Source of the DNA: Pseudomonas sp. SORT22
Lineage (GTDB): Bacteria > Pseudomonadota > Gammaproteobacteria > Pseudomonadales > Pseudomonadaceae
Length of the DNA stretch: 64,000 bases
Direction of reading: 5' to 3'
NCBI RefSeq assembly: GCF_018417635.1
Contig: NZ_CP071007.1
Coordinates: forward strand, 5,084,501 to 5,148,500
Positions 29,770-39,680 of the stretch are shown piece by piece (the first letter of the stretch is position 1; every line of letters begins with the position of its first letter). The notes beneath the pieces were generated by a model, which was not told the origin of the DNA, searched no databases, and worked only from the letters and a program-made list of their open reading frames with translations. The translations under genes and the position numbers were made by a program.

Positions 29770-30621
29770 ATGAACACTGCAACCCTGACCCTGCCGGCCC
29801 CGGCCAAGCTCAACCTGATGCTGCACATTCTTGGCCGCCGCGCCGATGGCTACCATGAGCTGGAAACCCTGTTCCAGTTTCTCGAGCATGCCGACGAGCT
29901 GTCTTTCGCCCTGCGCGAAGACGGTGAAGTGCGCCTGCACAGCGAGATCGACAACGTCCCCCATGAAAGCAACCTGATCGTCAAGGCCGCGCGCAAGCTC
30001 AAGGCCCTGACCGGCTGCGACAAGGGCGTGGATATCTGGCTGAAAAAAATCCTGCCCATGGGCGGCGGCATTGGCGGCGGCAGCTCCGACGCCGCCACTA
30101 CCCTGCTCGGCCTCAACCATTTATGGCAACTGGGCTTGAGCGAAGACCAGCTGGCTGAACTGGGCCTGACCCTGGGCGCCGACGTGCCGGTTTTCGTCCG
30201 CGGCCATGCGGCGTTCGCCGAGGGCGTGGGCGAGAAGCTGACCCCGGTCGACCCCGAAGAGCCCTGGTATGTCGTGCTGGTCCCGCAAGTATTTGTTAGC
30301 ACAGCAGAAATTTTTTCAGATCCGCTGTTGACACGTGATTCCTTGCCCCTTAAGATGCGCCCCGTTCCCAAGGGAAACAGTCGAAATGACTGCCAACCGG
30401 TGGTAGAGCAGCGTTACCCAGAGGTACGCAATTCATTGAATTTGTTAAACGAATTCACTGAGGCTCGGCTTACCGGAACTGGAAGTTGTGTGTTTGGGGC
30501 CTTCCCAAACAAAGCTGAAGCTGATAAAGTTTTGGCCCTTCTTGCAGAGACCCAAACAGGGTTTGTAGCTAAGGGAAGCAACGTTTCGATGTTGCATCGC
30601 ACGCTGCAGAGTCTGCTCTAG
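29770..30621 (+). CDS. ispE: 4-diphosphocytidyl-2-C-methyl-D-erythritol kinase
   Basis: A 283-residue GHMP kinase of the MEP isoprenoid pathway. The ATP loop [16 protein letters not shown] is near residue 95, the start [11 protein letters not shown] is typical and [10 protein letters not shown] closes the active site. The last third (from about 30290) changes from GC-rich codons to AT-rich ones such as TTT, TTA and GTT without disrupting the protein. That stretch contains a strong promoter for the downstream tRNA-Gln and prs. Confidence 0.95.
   Translation: MNTATLTLPAPAKLNLMLHILGRRADGYHELETLFQFLEHADELSFALREDGEVRLHSEIDNVPHESNLIVKAARKLKALTGCDKGVDIWLKKILPMGGGIGGGSSDAATTLLGLNHLWQLGLSEDQLAELGLTLGADVPVFVRGHAAFAEGVGEKLTPVDPEEPWYVVLVPQVFVSTAEIFSDPLLTRDSLPLKMRPVPKGNSRNDCQPVVEQRYPEVRNSLNLLNEFTEARLTGTGSCVFGAFPNKAEADKVLALLAETQTGFVAKGSNVSMLHRTLQSLL
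30328..30356 (+). promoter_or_regulatory. sigma70 promoter for tRNA-Gln / prs inside ispE
   Basis: TTGACA (30328-30333), a 17-bp spacer and TAAGAT (30351-30356) form a near-consensus promoter, followed by the GC-rich discriminator GCGCCCC typical of stable-RNA promoters under stringent control. Predicted transcription begins about 290 bases before tRNA-Gln, within the ispE coding sequence. Confidence 0.82.
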
Positions 30622-30655
30622 GAATCGAGCACCAGGTGCTCGCAGCAACAGATAC

Positions 30656-30730
30656 AGGGGCGTCGCCAAGCGGTAAGGCAGCAGGTTTTGATCCTGCCAT
30701 GCGTTGGTTCGAATCCAGCCGCCCCTGCCA
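30656..30730 (+). tRNA. tRNA-Gln (anticodon TTG)
   Basis: A 75-base cloverleaf. The acceptor AGGGGCG pairs with CGCCCCT, and the anticodon stem GCAGG/CCTGC holds loop TTTTGAT with anticodon TTG. The T-loop GTTCGAATC is standard and CCA is encoded. A CGAGCACC/GGTGCTCG hairpin (30626-30642) stands just upstream in the leader. It is co-transcribed with prs, as the gap shows no terminator. Confidence 0.97.
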
Positions 30731-30778
30731 TTTTCCTTATACTCATCCAGGTATACCCTCAGCCTTCAGGTACTGCGC

Positions 30779-31720
30779 GTGTCCAAGATGATGGTCTTTA
30801 CGGGGAACGCTAACCCCGATCTGGCTCGGCGTGTCGTACGTCAGCTGCATATCCCACTGGGTGATGTTTCTGTCGGCAAATTCTCCGACGGCGAAATCAG
30901 CACTGAGATTAATGAAAATGTTCGTGGTAAGGACGTTTTCATCATTCAGCCGACTTGCGCGCCAACCAACGATAACCTGATGGAACTGGTAGTGATGGCC
31001 GATGCCTTCCGCCGCTCCTCAGCTTCCCGAATCACTGCCGTGATTCCTTACTTCGGATATGCCCGCCAGGATCGCCGTCCGCGTTCGGCGCGTGTTGCTA
31101 TCAGCGCCAAAGTCGTCGCTGACATGCTCACCGTCGTCGGTATCGACCGTGTTCTCACTGTCGACCTGCACGCTGACCAGATCCAGGGTTTCTTCGATAT
31201 TCCGGTAGATAACATCTACGGCTCCCCCGTTCTGGTGGATGACATCGAAGACCAGCGTTTCGAGAACCTCATGATCGTGTCCCCGGACATCGGCGGCGTC
31301 GTGCGTGCACGTGCTGTTGCCAAGTCCCTGGGTGTCGATCTGGGTATCATCGACAAACGCCGTGAAAAGGCCAATCACTCCGAAGTGATGCATATCATCG
31401 GCGACGTCGAAGGACGTACCTGTATTCTCGTCGACGACATGGTCGACACCGCCGGCACCCTGTGCCACGCGGCCAAGGCCCTGAAAGAACACGGCGCTGC
31501 CAAGGTTTACGCCTACTGCACGCACCCTGTCCTCTCGGGTCGGGCGATCGAGAATATCGAGAACTCCGTGCTGGACGCACTGGTGGTGACCAACACCATC
31601 CCGCTGTCCGCTGCAGCACAAGCCTGTGACCGTATCCGCCAACTGGATATTGCACCGGTTGTTGCCGAGGCGGTTCGCCGCATCAGCAATGAAGAATCGA
31701 TCAGCGCGATGTTCCGCTGA
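30779..31720 (+). CDS. prs: ribose-phosphate pyrophosphokinase
   Basis: A 313-residue enzyme making PRPP from ribose 5-phosphate and ATP, the substrate used by hpt and upp elsewhere in this window. The GTG start ([20 protein letters not shown]) gives the exact family length; the longer frame would run into tRNA-Gln. The PRPP motif is [17 protein letters not shown] and the ATP-binding flexible loop [13 protein letters not shown]. It lies 48 bases after the tRNA and ends at a strong terminator. Confidence 0.97.
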   Translation: MSKMMVFTGNANPDLARRVVRQLHIPLGDVSVGKFSDGEISTEINENVRGKDVFIIQPTCAPTNDNLMELVVMADAFRRSSASRITAVIPYFGYARQDRRPRSARVAISAKVVADMLTVVGIDRVLTVDLHADQIQGFFDIPVDNIYGSPVLVDDIEDQRFENLMIVSPDIGGVVRARAVAKSLGVDLGIIDKRREKANHSEVMHIIGDVEGRTCILVDDMVDTAGTLCHAAKALKEHGAAKVYAYCTHPVLSGRAIENIENSVLDALVVTNTIPLSAAAQACDRIRQLDIAPVVAEAVRRISNEESISAMFR

Positions 31721-31750
31721 GGGTTTTCCCTCGCGAACCTCTCGTTGACG

Positions 31751-31796
31751 AAAAGCGCCCCGCCCCAACACCTGTTGTTGGGGCGGGGCTTTTTTG
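31751..31796 (+). terminator. intrinsic terminator after prs
   Basis: The long stem AAAAGC-GCCCCGCCCCAACA mirrored as TGTTGGGGCGGGGC is followed by T6. Confidence 0.93.
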
Positions 31797-31857
31797 CCCA
31801 CCCCGTTTGGCGCTGGTCGCAAACGCCTGCGGGAGATGGCTATTTTGGAGATACAAA

Positions 31858-32457
31858 ATGACTGATTTCACTCTGAACGCCCAAGCGCGTACCGACCTGG
31901 GGAAAGGTGCGAGCCGCCGCCTGCGTCGTCTCGCCGCCCAGATCCCTGCCGTTGTTTACGGTGGTGACAAAGAAGCTCAATCCCTGACCATCGTGGCCAA
32001 GGAAATCGCCAAACTGTTCGAAAACGAAGCTGCCTACAGCCACGTTATCGAGCTGAACATCGACGGCAAGAAAGAAAACGTCGTTGTCAAAGCGATGCAG
32101 CGTCACCCAGCCAAGCAGTTCATCCTGCACGCTGACTTCGTCCGCGTTGTTGCTGGCCAGAAACTGACCGCCAAAGTACCTGTGCACTTCGTCAACGAAG
32201 AAGCTCCGGTCAAGAAAGGCGGCGAGATCTCCCACGTTGTCAACGAGATCGAAGTTTCCTGCGAAGCCAAAGACCTGCCTGAGTTCATCGAAGTCGACCT
32301 GGCCAACGCCGAAGTCGGCGCGATCATCCACCTGTCGGACCTCAAAGCTCCGAAAGGCGTCGAGTTCGTCGCTCTGGCTCACGGTAACGACCTGGCTGTT
32401 GCCAACGTTCACGCTCCGCGTGTTGCGCCTGAAGCTGCAGAAGGCGCTGCCGAGTAA
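31858..32457 (+). CDS. rplY: 50S ribosomal protein L25, Ctc form
   Basis: A 199-residue protein binding 5S rRNA. It starts [20 protein letters not shown] eight bases after GGAG; the longer frame is leader. The first 95 residues are the L25 domain and the rest is the TL5/Ctc beta domain. Its codon bias towards C- and T-ending codons differs from its neighbours, as expected for a highly expressed ribosomal gene. It heads the rplY-pth-ychF cluster. Confidence 0.96.
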   Translation: MTDFTLNAQARTDLGKGASRRLRRLAAQIPAVVYGGDKEAQSLTIVAKEIAKLFENEAAYSHVIELNIDGKKENVVVKAMQRHPAKQFILHADFVRVVAGQKLTAKVPVHFVNEEAPVKKGGEISHVVNEIEVSCEAKDLPEFIEVDLANAEVGAIIHLSDLKAPKGVEFVALAHGNDLAVANVHAPRVAPEAAEGAAE

Positions 32458-32534
32458 TCTACTCAGCACGCCGGCGTTGACCGGGTTACAGTGCCCCGCA
32501 CTGTAACCCACAACTCCAAGGAAGAGCCCCTGAC

Positions 32535-33119
32535 GTGACCGCCATCCAACTGATCGTCGGCCTGGGAAACCCCGGCCCCGAATACGAACAGACCCGGCAT
32601 AACGCAGGGGCTCTTTTCGTAGAACGCATTGCCAGCGCCCAGCGCGTCAACCTGACCGCTGACCGCAAGTATTTCGGCCTGACGGCTAAATTCAGCCATC
32701 AGGGCAACGACGTTCGTCTGCTGATCCCGACCACCTACATGAACCGCAGCGGCCAGGCCGTTGCTGCACTGGCGAACTTTTTCCGCATCCCGCCAGATGC
32801 CATCCTGGTGGCCCACGACGAACTCGACCTGCCTCCCGGCGTCGCCAAGCTCAAAAAGGGCGGCGGCCATGGCGGGCACAACGGGCTGCGCGACATCATC
32901 GCCCAGCTCGGCAACCAGAATGACTTTCACCGTCTGCGGCTTGGCATCGGCCACCCGGGTGACAGCAGCAGGGTCTCCGGTTTCGTCCTCGGCAAGGCGC
33001 CACGCGCCGAGCAGGAGAAGCTGGACGCCAGTATCGATTTTGCCCTCGGCGTGCTGCCGGACATCCTCGCCGGCGACTGGACGCGTGCGATGAGAGAGCT
33101 GCACAGCCAAAAGGCCTGA
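32535..33119 (+). CDS. pth: peptidyl-tRNA hydrolase
   Basis: A 194-residue enzyme recycling peptidyl-tRNA. It starts at GTG, with AGGAAGAG about 10 bases upstream. The catalytic residues are visible: Asn and His in [15 protein letters not shown] and Asp in [10 protein letters not shown]. The substrate loop [12 protein letters not shown] is intact. It lies between rplY and ychF on the same strand, the common order. Confidence 0.96.
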   Translation: MTAIQLIVGLGNPGPEYEQTRHNAGALFVERIASAQRVNLTADRKYFGLTAKFSHQGNDVRLLIPTTYMNRSGQAVAALANFFRIPPDAILVAHDELDLPPGVAKLKKGGGHGGHNGLRDIIAQLGNQNDFHRLRLGIGHPGDSSRVSGFVLGKAPRAEQEKLDASIDFALGVLPDILAGDWTRAMRELHSQKA

Positions 33120-33140
33120 CTCCACGAAGAGGGATTCACC

Positions 33141-34241
33141 ATGGGTTTCAATTGCGGCATCGTCGGCCTGCCCAACGTCGGCAAGTCCACCCTGTTCAAC
33201 GCCCTGACCAAATCCGGCATCGCCGCCGAGAACTTCCCGTTCTGCACCATCGAGCCGAACAGCGGCATCGTGCCGATGCCCGATGCACGCCTGGACGCGC
33301 TGGCGGCCATCGTCAAGCCGAACCGCGTGCTGCCGACCACCATGGAATTCGTCGACATCGCCGGCCTGGTTGCCGGTGCCTCGAAAGGTGAAGGCCTGGG
33401 CAACAAGTTCCTCGCCAACATCCGCGAGACCGACGCCATCGCCCACGTGGTGCGCTGCTTCGAAGACGAGAACGTGATTCACGTCTCCAACAGCGTCAAC
33501 CCCAAGCGCGACATCGAGATCATCGACCTGGAACTGATCTTCGCCGACCTCGACAGCTGCGAGAAGCAACTGCAGAAGGTTGCGCGCAACGCCAAGGGTG
33601 GTGACAAGGACGCCCTGGCGCAGAAAGCCATCCTCGAAAAACTGATCCCGCACTTCACCGAAGGCAAGCCTGCGCGCAGCCTGATGAAGAACATGGCAGA
33701 CGACGAGAAGGCCCTGATCCGCGGCTTCCACCTGCTGACCAGCAAGCCTGTGATGTACATCGCCAACGTTGCCGAAGACGGTTTCGACAACAACCCGCAC
33801 CTGGACGTGGTCAAGGCCATTGCCGAAGAAGAAGGTGCGATCGTGGTGCCGGTGTGCAACAAGATCGAAGCCGAGATCGCCGAGCTCGACGACGGTGAAG
33901 AGAAGGACATGTTCCTCGAAGCCCTGGGCCTCGAAGAGCCAGGCCTGAACCGCGTGATCCGCGCCGGTTACTCGCTGCTCAACCTGCAGACCTACTTCAC
34001 TGCCGGCGTGCAGGAAGTCCGCGCCTGGACCGTGCGCGTCGGCGCCACCGCCCCGCAGGCGGCCGGCGTGATCCACACCGACTTCGAGAAAGGCTTCATC
34101 CGTGCCGAAGTGGTCGCCTACGACGACTTCATCCAGTACAAGGGTGAAAGCGGCGCGAAAGAAGCCGGTAAATGGCGTCTGGAAGGCAAGGACTACATCG
34201 TCAAGGACGGTGACGTGATGCACTTCCGCTTCAACGTCTGA
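33141..34241 (+). CDS. ychF: redox-regulated ATPase YchF (Obg family)
   Basis: A 366-residue OLA1/YchF ATPase. The P-loop [14 protein letters not shown] is near residue 8, and NKIE replaces the usual NKxD guanine motif, explaining ATP preference. A central coiled coil and C-terminal TGS domain ([16 protein letters not shown]) follow. It binds ribosomes and dampens oxidative-stress responses. GAGGG precedes the ATG and it lies 21 bases after pth. Confidence 0.96.
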   Translation: MGFNCGIVGLPNVGKSTLFNALTKSGIAAENFPFCTIEPNSGIVPMPDARLDALAAIVKPNRVLPTTMEFVDIAGLVAGASKGEGLGNKFLANIRETDAIAHVVRCFEDENVIHVSNSVNPKRDIEIIDLELIFADLDSCEKQLQKVARNAKGGDKDALAQKAILEKLIPHFTEGKPARSLMKNMADDEKALIRGFHLLTSKPVMYIANVAEDGFDNNPHLDVVKAIAEEEGAIVVPVCNKIEAEIAELDDGEEKDMFLEALGLEEPGLNRVIRAGYSLLNLQTYFTAGVQEVRAWTVRVGATAPQAAGVIHTDFEKGFIRAEVVAYDDFIQYKGESGAKEAGKWRLEGKDYIVKDGDVMHFRFNV

Positions 34242-34261
34242 CCCGCTGCCAGCAGCCCGAA

Positions 34262-34293
34262 GCCCCTTGAGGTCATGCCTCAAGGGGTTTTTC
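34262..34293 (+). terminator. intrinsic terminator after ychF
   Basis: Stem CCCCTTGAGG / CCTCAAGGGG with a TCATG loop and T5. Confidence 0.9.
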
Positions 34294-34387
34294 TTTGCCT
34301 GCGCCATGAGCAAACGCGGGCCAATACCTGGATCTATACTCAAAGCCGCATTCAAACGGCTCTTGTCCACAGATCAGGTATCGGCGC

Positions 34388-35197
34388 ATGGCTAAGAAAA
34401 AGGAAAAGCAAGACAGCAGCGAACGCCTCCCCCGTAAAGAATACGAGCAAGCCCTCAAGGCCCTGCACATCGAGCTGGTCAAGTTGCAGCAGTGGGTGGT
34501 GGCCAAGGGTTTGAAGGTCTGTATTGTCTTCGAAGGCCGCGACGGCGCCGGCAAGGGCGGCACCATCAAGGCCATCACCGAGCGCGTCAGCCCGCGGGTG
34601 TTTCGCGTGGTGGCGCTGCCAGCACCGACCGAACGGGAAAAAAGCCAGATGTACGCCCAGCGCTACATACAGCACATGCCCTCGGCCGGCGAAGTGGTGA
34701 TCTTCGACCGCAGCTGGTACAACCGCGCCGGCGTCGAGCGGGTGATGGGCTTTTGTACCGAAGAGCAGTCCGGCAAGTTCCTGTCAGTGGTGCCATCGTT
34801 CGAGAAGATGCTGGTCGAGTCCGGCATCGTGCTGGTCAAGTACTGGCTGGAAGTCAGTCCTCAAGAGCAGGAGCGGCGCCTTAAGGAGCGCATTACCGAC
34901 GGGCGCAAGATCTGGAAGCTGACGCCGATGGACCTCAAGTCCTTCACCCGCTGGGACGACTACACCCGCGCACGGGATGACATGTTCGCCGCCTCCGATA
35001 CCTCCTGGGCCCCCTGGTATGTGGCGGTTTCCGAAGACAAGCGGCGGGTGCGCCTGAACATCATCAGCCACTTTCTCAAGCAGGTGCCCTACGAGGACAT
35101 CACCCACAAACAGAAGATCGAGCTGCCCAAGCGCGGCAAGATCGGCCGCTACAAAAGCACCCGCTACACCTCGCGCATGGTGCCTGAGCGCTTCTGA
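34388..35197 (+). CDS. ppk2: polyphosphate kinase 2
   Basis: A 269-residue class I PPK2, transferring phosphate from polyphosphate to nucleoside diphosphates. Walker A is EGRDGAGKGGTIKAI (about residues 49-63), the lid/Walker B block FDRSWYNRAGVERVMGF is intact and the N-terminus is lysine-rich. It is monocistronic. The convergent MFS gene ends only 13 bases beyond its stop and no terminator fits in the gap. Confidence 0.94.
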   Translation: MAKKKEKQDSSERLPRKEYEQALKALHIELVKLQQWVVAKGLKVCIVFEGRDGAGKGGTIKAITERVSPRVFRVVALPAPTEREKSQMYAQRYIQHMPSAGEVVIFDRSWYNRAGVERVMGFCTEEQSGKFLSVVPSFEKMLVESGIVLVKYWLEVSPQEQERRLKERITDGRKIWKLTPMDLKSFTRWDDYTRARDDMFAASDTSWAPWYVAVSEDKRRVRLNIISHFLKQVPYEDITHKQKIELPKRGKIGRYKSTRYTSRMVPERF

Positions 35198-35210
35198 AGC
35201 GCCATGCGTG

Positions 35211-36380
35211 CTAGGCAGCACCCTGCCCGGCACGCTGGGCGCGGAAGGCCCGGCGCCGGGCGCTGCGGGCGAATACCACGAACAGCGCGGCCATGGCCGT
35301 CAGCGCCATCGGCAGGCCATGGGGAGCGACGTCCATGGCCGCACCACTGAGCAGCGGCCCGAGCAGGCTGCCGACACCCCAGAGCAGGCCGACGCTGGCG
35401 TTGGCAGTGACCAGGTCCTGGCCCTTGAACTGCTGGCCGATCAGCACCAACGCCAGGGTATAGACCCCACCGGCCACCGCGCCGAGCACCACCAAGGCCG
35501 GCCACAGCAGCCATTGCATACCGATCAGCCATGGCAGCGCCAGGCCGATCAGCATCGCCACCACACCGCACACCAGGTGTACGGTGGTGCGCTCGCAGCG
35601 GTCGGCCAACCAGCCGATCGGCAACTGGAAGAGCATGTCGCCGGTAAGAATCACTGTCACCATCAACGCTGCGACGCCCACGGCGTAGGCATGGTTGGTG
35701 GCATACACCGGCAGCAGCGAAAGGATCACCGCATCGAAGAACGAGAAGAACAGCACGCCCATGCACAAGGCCGGCGCCACGCGGAAAAAGCCCGCCAGTG
35801 AAAAGCTCTTGCCGCCCTCCTCGCCATGCTCGACGTGGTCATTGGGCACCGTCAGCACGATGCACAGCAGCGCCAGGCCATAGCAACCTGTCACCACCGT
35901 GGTCACCCAGGTGCTCTGCGCGCCGAGCAGCGCCAGCATCGCCGGGCCGAGCATCTGGAAGCCGGTAAAGGCGGTGGCGTACAGGGCCATGATCTTGCCG
36001 CGGTTGTGTTCCGGGCTCAGCTCGTTGACCCACGACTCGCCGAGAATGATGGCAATGCCCATGCCGATCCCCAGCGCCAGGCGCAACAGGGCAAGCAGGT
36101 AGAGCGAGGAGAAGCCCCATTCGAGCAGGCCGATGCTCAAGGTGCACAGGCCGAAACACAGCAGGTAGATGGTGCGCCGGGTCAGGTGCCGGCAGCAGGC
36201 ATCGACCATGAACGCCGAGAGCATCATCCCCGCCGCCGGAATGGCCGAGACGATACCGATCTGCAAGGTACTGGCACCTGCGTCGAGCAAACGCAGCGAC
36301 ACCAATGGCAAACTCGCCCCGAGGCTGAAACCGACTACCGAAACCGCAAACAACAAGCCCAGCAACAAACGCGTATTCAT
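35211..36380 (-). CDS. MFS transporter, substrate unknown
   Basis: A 389-residue major-facilitator protein with 12 predicted helices. It starts MNTRLLLGLLFAVSVVGFSL (GGAG five bases upstream); the longer frame adds 57 non-hydrophobic residues and no ribosome site. The loop after helix 2 (DACCRHLTRRTIYLL) and WLADRCERTTVHLV after helix 8 are A-type MFS loops. It resembles the YcaD/YfkF-type exporters, and ends in a basic tail. No regulator adjoins it. Confidence 0.86.
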   Translation of the reverse strand: MNTRLLLGLLFAVSVVGFSLGASLPLVSLRLLDAGASTLQIGIVSAIPAAGMMLSAFMVDACCRHLTRRTIYLLCFGLCTLSIGLLEWGFSSLYLLALLRLALGIGMGIAIILGESWVNELSPEHNRGKIMALYATAFTGFQMLGPAMLALLGAQSTWVTTVVTGCYGLALLCIVLTVPNDHVEHGEEGGKSFSLAGFFRVAPALCMGVLFFSFFDAVILSLLPVYATNHAYAVGVAALMVTVILTGDMLFQLPIGWLADRCERTTVHLVCGVVAMLIGLALPWLIGMQWLLWPALVVLGAVAGGVYTLALVLIGQQFKGQDLVTANASVGLLWGVGSLLGPLLSGAAMDVAPHGLPMALTAMAALFVVFARSARRRAFRAQRAGQGAA

Positions 36381-36725
36381 CACCACTCCGAACTCACCGG
36401 CGCAAAGCACCACATCGCACCTGCGCAGGCGCATACATGACCGTAATAAGATTTGCATACAGGCGCGCCAGCCACGGCAGAACGCCGGGCATGCAGCTGC
36501 CAGGTCAGGAGGTGGGGCGGTGAGGCGAGAAGGTAAAGGCGAACAGCACACTGCGCCGACGCTTGAGGACGGTATCGCTCGGCCAGTCGCAGCAGCGGGT
36601 CAGGACGACCGGCTGGCGATGCGCGAATGTGTGGCTGAAGCGGCTCATACGTCGGTTACACCGTAAAGGATGGGCGGCACTCTAGGAGAACCCGTGCCAC
36701 CCGTCAATAGCCCGTCCTTGAGCCT
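36381..36725. other. 345-base gap between two MFS genes
   Basis: No convincing gene or RNA is seen. On the minus strand a 47-codon frame from 36648 to 36505 opens MSRFSHTFAHRQPVVLTRCC but has no Shine-Dalgarno site; it could be a leader peptide or chance. The region must hold the MFS promoter, and I cannot place it with confidence. Confidence 0.4.
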
Positions 36726-37943
36726 TCAGCGCTTGCCGGTGGACGGCAGCAGGATCGCCAGCAGGCCGAACAGCGGCAGGAACGAGCACAGGCTGTAGAC
36801 GTACTCGATGCCCTTGAGGTCGGCCAGATAACCCAGCGCCGCCGCGCCGATGCCGCCAAAACCGAACATCAGGCCGAAGAAGATCCCGGCGATCATGCCG
36901 ACGTTACCCGGCACCAGCTCCTGGGCGTAGACGACGATGGCCGAGAATGCCGAGGCGAGAATGAAGCCGATGATCACGCTGAGCACGCTGGTCCAGAACA
37001 GGTCGGCATAAGGCAGCATCAGGGTGAACGGCGCAACGCCGAGGATCGAGAACCAGATCACCGCCTTGCGCCCGATGCGGTCACCGATCGGGCCGCCAAC
37101 GAAGGTCCCGGCCGCTACCGCGCCGAGGAACAGGAACAGGTACAGCTGCGAGCTGGCCACCGACAGGTCGAACTTCTCGATCAGGTAGAAGGTGAAGTAG
37201 CTGGTGAGGCTGGACATGTAGAAGTACTTGGAGAACACCAGCAGCCCCAGTACAACCAGGGCGCCGATCACCCGCTGGCGGGAAAGGCCATGGGTGGCGC
37301 GCTGGCCCTGCTTGGCCTTGAACAGGTTGAGGTGTTCCTTGTACCAGCGGCTCAGGCCGTAGGTGACCAGCACGGCGCAGACCGCGAACAGGCCGAACCA
37401 GGCCACATTGCCCTGGCCGAAGGGAATGATGATCGCCGCCGCCAGTAACGGGCCGAAAGCGGAGCCGGCGTTGCCGCCGACCTGGAAGGTCGACTGCGCC
37501 AGGCCAAAGCGCCCACCGGAGGCCAGCCGGGCGATACGCGAGGTTTCCGGGTGGAAGGTCGACGAACCGATGCCCACCAGCGCCGCCGCCAGCAGAATCA
37601 TCGGGAAGCTGCCGACAAACGCAAGCATGACGATCCCCACCAGGGTGCACAGGGTGCCCAGCGGCAACAGGTTCGGCATCGGCTTGCGGTCGGTGTAAAA
37701 GCCGACCCACGGCTGCAGCAGCGACGCGGTGATCTGGAAGGTCAGGGTGATCAGCCCGATCTGGGTAAAGGTCAGGCCGTAGTTGGCCTTGAGCAGCGGA
37801 TAGATCGACGGCAGCACGGCCTGGATCAGGTCGTTGATCAGGTGCGCCAGGGCACAGGCGGCGATGATACGCATCACCAGCGGGCTGCTCTGGGCAGTTG
37901 CGGTGCTGGCGGGTGACGTTGACGAGGCAGTGCTCACAGCCAT
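36726..37943 (-). CDS. fsr: MFS exporter, fosmidomycin-resistance (Fsr) family
   Basis: A 405-residue, 12-helix transporter. The segment CALAHLINDLIQAVLPSIYP is the hallmark opening of Fsr proteins, and VGIGSSTFHPETSRIARLASGGRFG follows in helix 4-5. Fsr exports fosmidomycin and probably natural amphiphiles. The start used (MAVSTASSTS) follows GGAAG by eight bases; two upstream in-frame ATGs are possible. It is divergent from the ECF sigma gene. Confidence 0.88.
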   Translation of the reverse strand: MAVSTASSTSPASTATAQSSPLVMRIIAACALAHLINDLIQAVLPSIYPLLKANYGLTFTQIGLITLTFQITASLLQPWVGFYTDRKPMPNLLPLGTLCTLVGIVMLAFVGSFPMILLAAALVGIGSSTFHPETSRIARLASGGRFGLAQSTFQVGGNAGSAFGPLLAAAIIIPFGQGNVAWFGLFAVCAVLVTYGLSRWYKEHLNLFKAKQGQRATHGLSRQRVIGALVVLGLLVFSKYFYMSSLTSYFTFYLIEKFDLSVASSQLYLFLFLGAVAAGTFVGGPIGDRIGRKAVIWFSILGVAPFTLMLPYADLFWTSVLSVIIGFILASAFSAIVVYAQELVPGNVGMIAGIFFGLMFGFGGIGAAALGYLADLKGIEYVYSLCSFLPLFGLLAILLPSTGKR

Positions 37944-38037
37944 GACAAAAGCTTCCATCCGGGGGGCGGGATCCAATTATCCAGAAATCGTTAGCAAGCG
38001 CACTATTCTTTTCGACCAACGTGCTTTTGACGTGCTT

Positions 38038-38056
38038 GTTAATAATTCTCAATAAC
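38038..38056 (-). promoter_or_regulatory. Fur box upstream of the ECF sigma gene
   Basis: On the minus strand GTTATTGAGAATTATTAAC matches 14 of 19 positions of the Fur consensus. It lies 61 bases before the sigma-factor start, as expected for iron-starvation sigma genes. Confidence 0.75.
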
Positions 38057-38117
38057 GTTAGCATCGGCTGCGTTTTTACAGACTCCACTGCCTGCCTATT
38101 CGAGGCCCGCATACGCC

Positions 38118-38639
38118 ATGTCCGACGACCAGGACAACCGCAGCCTGTCGCTGCTCTATCAGCATCACCGCAGTGAACTGCTGGCCTTCCTGACCCGCCG
38201 CGTGCGCTGCCGGGAAACCGCCCGCGACCTGCTCCAGGATGCCTTTGTGCGGCTGATGCACAGCGAGCGGGGCGAGGTTGGCAACCTGCGGGCCTTTCTG
38301 TACCGCATCGCCAACAACCTGAGCATCGACCATGCTCGGCGCAACCAGGTACGTGGGGTCAATGACGAGCAGGCGCTGGAGCATCTGCTCAACGAAACCT
38401 CACCCGAGCGCAGTGCCGTGGCCGGAAATACCCTTGACCATCTTGAACGCCTGATCGACGGCCTGCCCTCGCCGACCCGCGAGGTATTTTTACTCGCCCG
38501 GGTCGAGCAATTGAGCTACAAGGACATCGGCGCGCGCCTGGGACTCGACCCTCGTGCGGTCGAGCGTCATTTGAACAAAGCCCTGAGCCATTGCGCCGCG
38601 GCTGCCCTGCATAACCGAAACAAGACTGACCAGCCATGA
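38118..38639 (+). CDS. FecI-type ECF sigma factor
   Basis: A 173-residue iron-starvation sigma factor. Region 2 (ELLAFLTRRVRCRETARDLL ... FLYRIANNLSIDHARR) binds core polymerase and the -10 element; region 4 (LPSPTREVFLLARVEQLSYK ... RHLNKAL) reads the -35. The Fur box upstream means it is made under iron limitation. Its stop overlaps the start of the fecR-like gene by four bases, and the cognate receptor gene follows, a classic cell-surface signalling set. Confidence 0.92.
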   Translation: MSDDQDNRSLSLLYQHHRSELLAFLTRRVRCRETARDLLQDAFVRLMHSERGEVGNLRAFLYRIANNLSIDHARRNQVRGVNDEQALEHLLNETSPERSAVAGNTLDHLERLIDGLPSPTREVFLLARVEQLSYKDIGARLGLDPRAVERHLNKALSHCAAAALHNRNKTDQP

Positions 38640-39577
38640 ACCCATCGCCAAATTCTGCCCATCCGAACGAGCCTGGCGACCGCGAACAGCAAGCCCTGGA
38701 CTGGTTTACCCGGCTGCGCGCCCACGATGTTCCGCGGGAGGAACGCCAGGCCTTTGAACGCTGGCGCCTGGACCCCGAGAATGCCCGCACCTTTGCCGAG
38801 GTCGAGCTGTTCTGGCAACAACTGGAGATGCCCGCGCGTCGCCTGCACAAGGTCAAACGGGGTACGGCCCCACGCTCCTGGGGGGGCTGGGCGGTGGCGG
38901 CGAGCATCCTGCTGATCAGCGGCCTGGTGATGTTGCAGTTGCCATTGCTGCAGCGCTTGAACAGCGATGTCGCCACCGCGGTTGGCGAACGCCGGCAGAT
39001 CCAGCTGGCCGATGGCTCACGGCTGACCCTCGACAGCGCCAGCGCCGTCGATATCGACCTGCGCGGGCCGGTGCGCACGCTGCGCCTGGTGCAAGGGCAG
39101 ATGTTCATTGAAGTGACCCACGATGGCCGGCCCTTCGTGGTCGATGTCGACGAGGCCCAGGTACAGGTGCTGGGTACGCGCTTCTCGGTCAGCCGCGGCC
39201 GCGATCACGATGAAGTGGTGCTGCTCAAAGGCAAGGTCGAGGTCAGCAGCGCCGGCGACAAACGCATGCTCGCCCCTGGTGAACGTGTGACGCTCAGCGG
39301 CAGCCGCCTGGACCAGGTCGAGAAGGTCGATGCCGAACGCCTGCTGGCCTGGCGCGAGGGGCAGTTGCGGGTGCGTGAGGTGCCCTTGCGCCGGGTGCTC
39401 GAACAGCTTGCCGAGTACCAGGGCAGCCGCCTGCTGTACATCGATGAACAGGTCGGCCGGCGCCCGGTCAGTGGCAGCTTTAACCTCGACCAGGCCGCCA
39501 CTGCCATCGATGCCCTGGCGCGCACTCAGAACCTCAACGTGAGCAACCTGGCCGGGCAATGGATCATCGTCCGCTAA
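38636..39577 (+). CDS. FecR-type anti-sigma / sigma regulator
   Basis: A 313-residue inner-membrane protein. The N-terminal cytosolic DUF4880 region (ALDWFTRLRAHDVPREERQA) binds the sigma factor, one helix (about residues 82-104, WAVAASILLISGLVML) crosses the membrane, and the periplasmic FecR domain (VGERRQIQLADGSRLTLDSA) plus a C-terminal STN-like part contacts the receptor. It overlaps the sigma gene by four bases. Confidence 0.92.
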   Translation: MNPSPNSAHPNEPGDREQQALDWFTRLRAHDVPREERQAFERWRLDPENARTFAEVELFWQQLEMPARRLHKVKRGTAPRSWGGWAVAASILLISGLVMLQLPLLQRLNSDVATAVGERRQIQLADGSRLTLDSASAVDIDLRGPVRTLRLVQGQMFIEVTHDGRPFVVDVDEAQVQVLGTRFSVSRGRDHDEVVLLKGKVEVSSAGDKRMLAPGERVTLSGSRLDQVEKVDAERLLAWREGQLRVREVPLRRVLEQLAEYQGSRLLYIDEQVGRRPVSGSFNLDQAATAIDALARTQNLNVSNLAGQWIIVR

Positions 39578-39680
39578 GCCGGTGAAAATATATTTCCCAG
39601 GCATTCGGTAATTGTCTTTGCTGCTGCGTCACACCTCCACATAAGAAGCATTATCGTTTGTATTCTCTGGGGGAGGACAC

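Noticed and set aside
30704..30778. Upstream ATG start for prs
   Set aside because: It would begin inside tRNA-Gln and add 25 residues not found in the family; the GTG at 30779 gives the proper N-terminus.
30601..30780. Attachment site or integration remnant at tRNA-Gln
   Set aside because: No duplicated tRNA 3' end, integrase or foreign cargo is present around it.
32463..34370. 635-codon minus-strand frame opposite pth and ychF
   Set aside because: Spans two certain genes; typical antisense composition.
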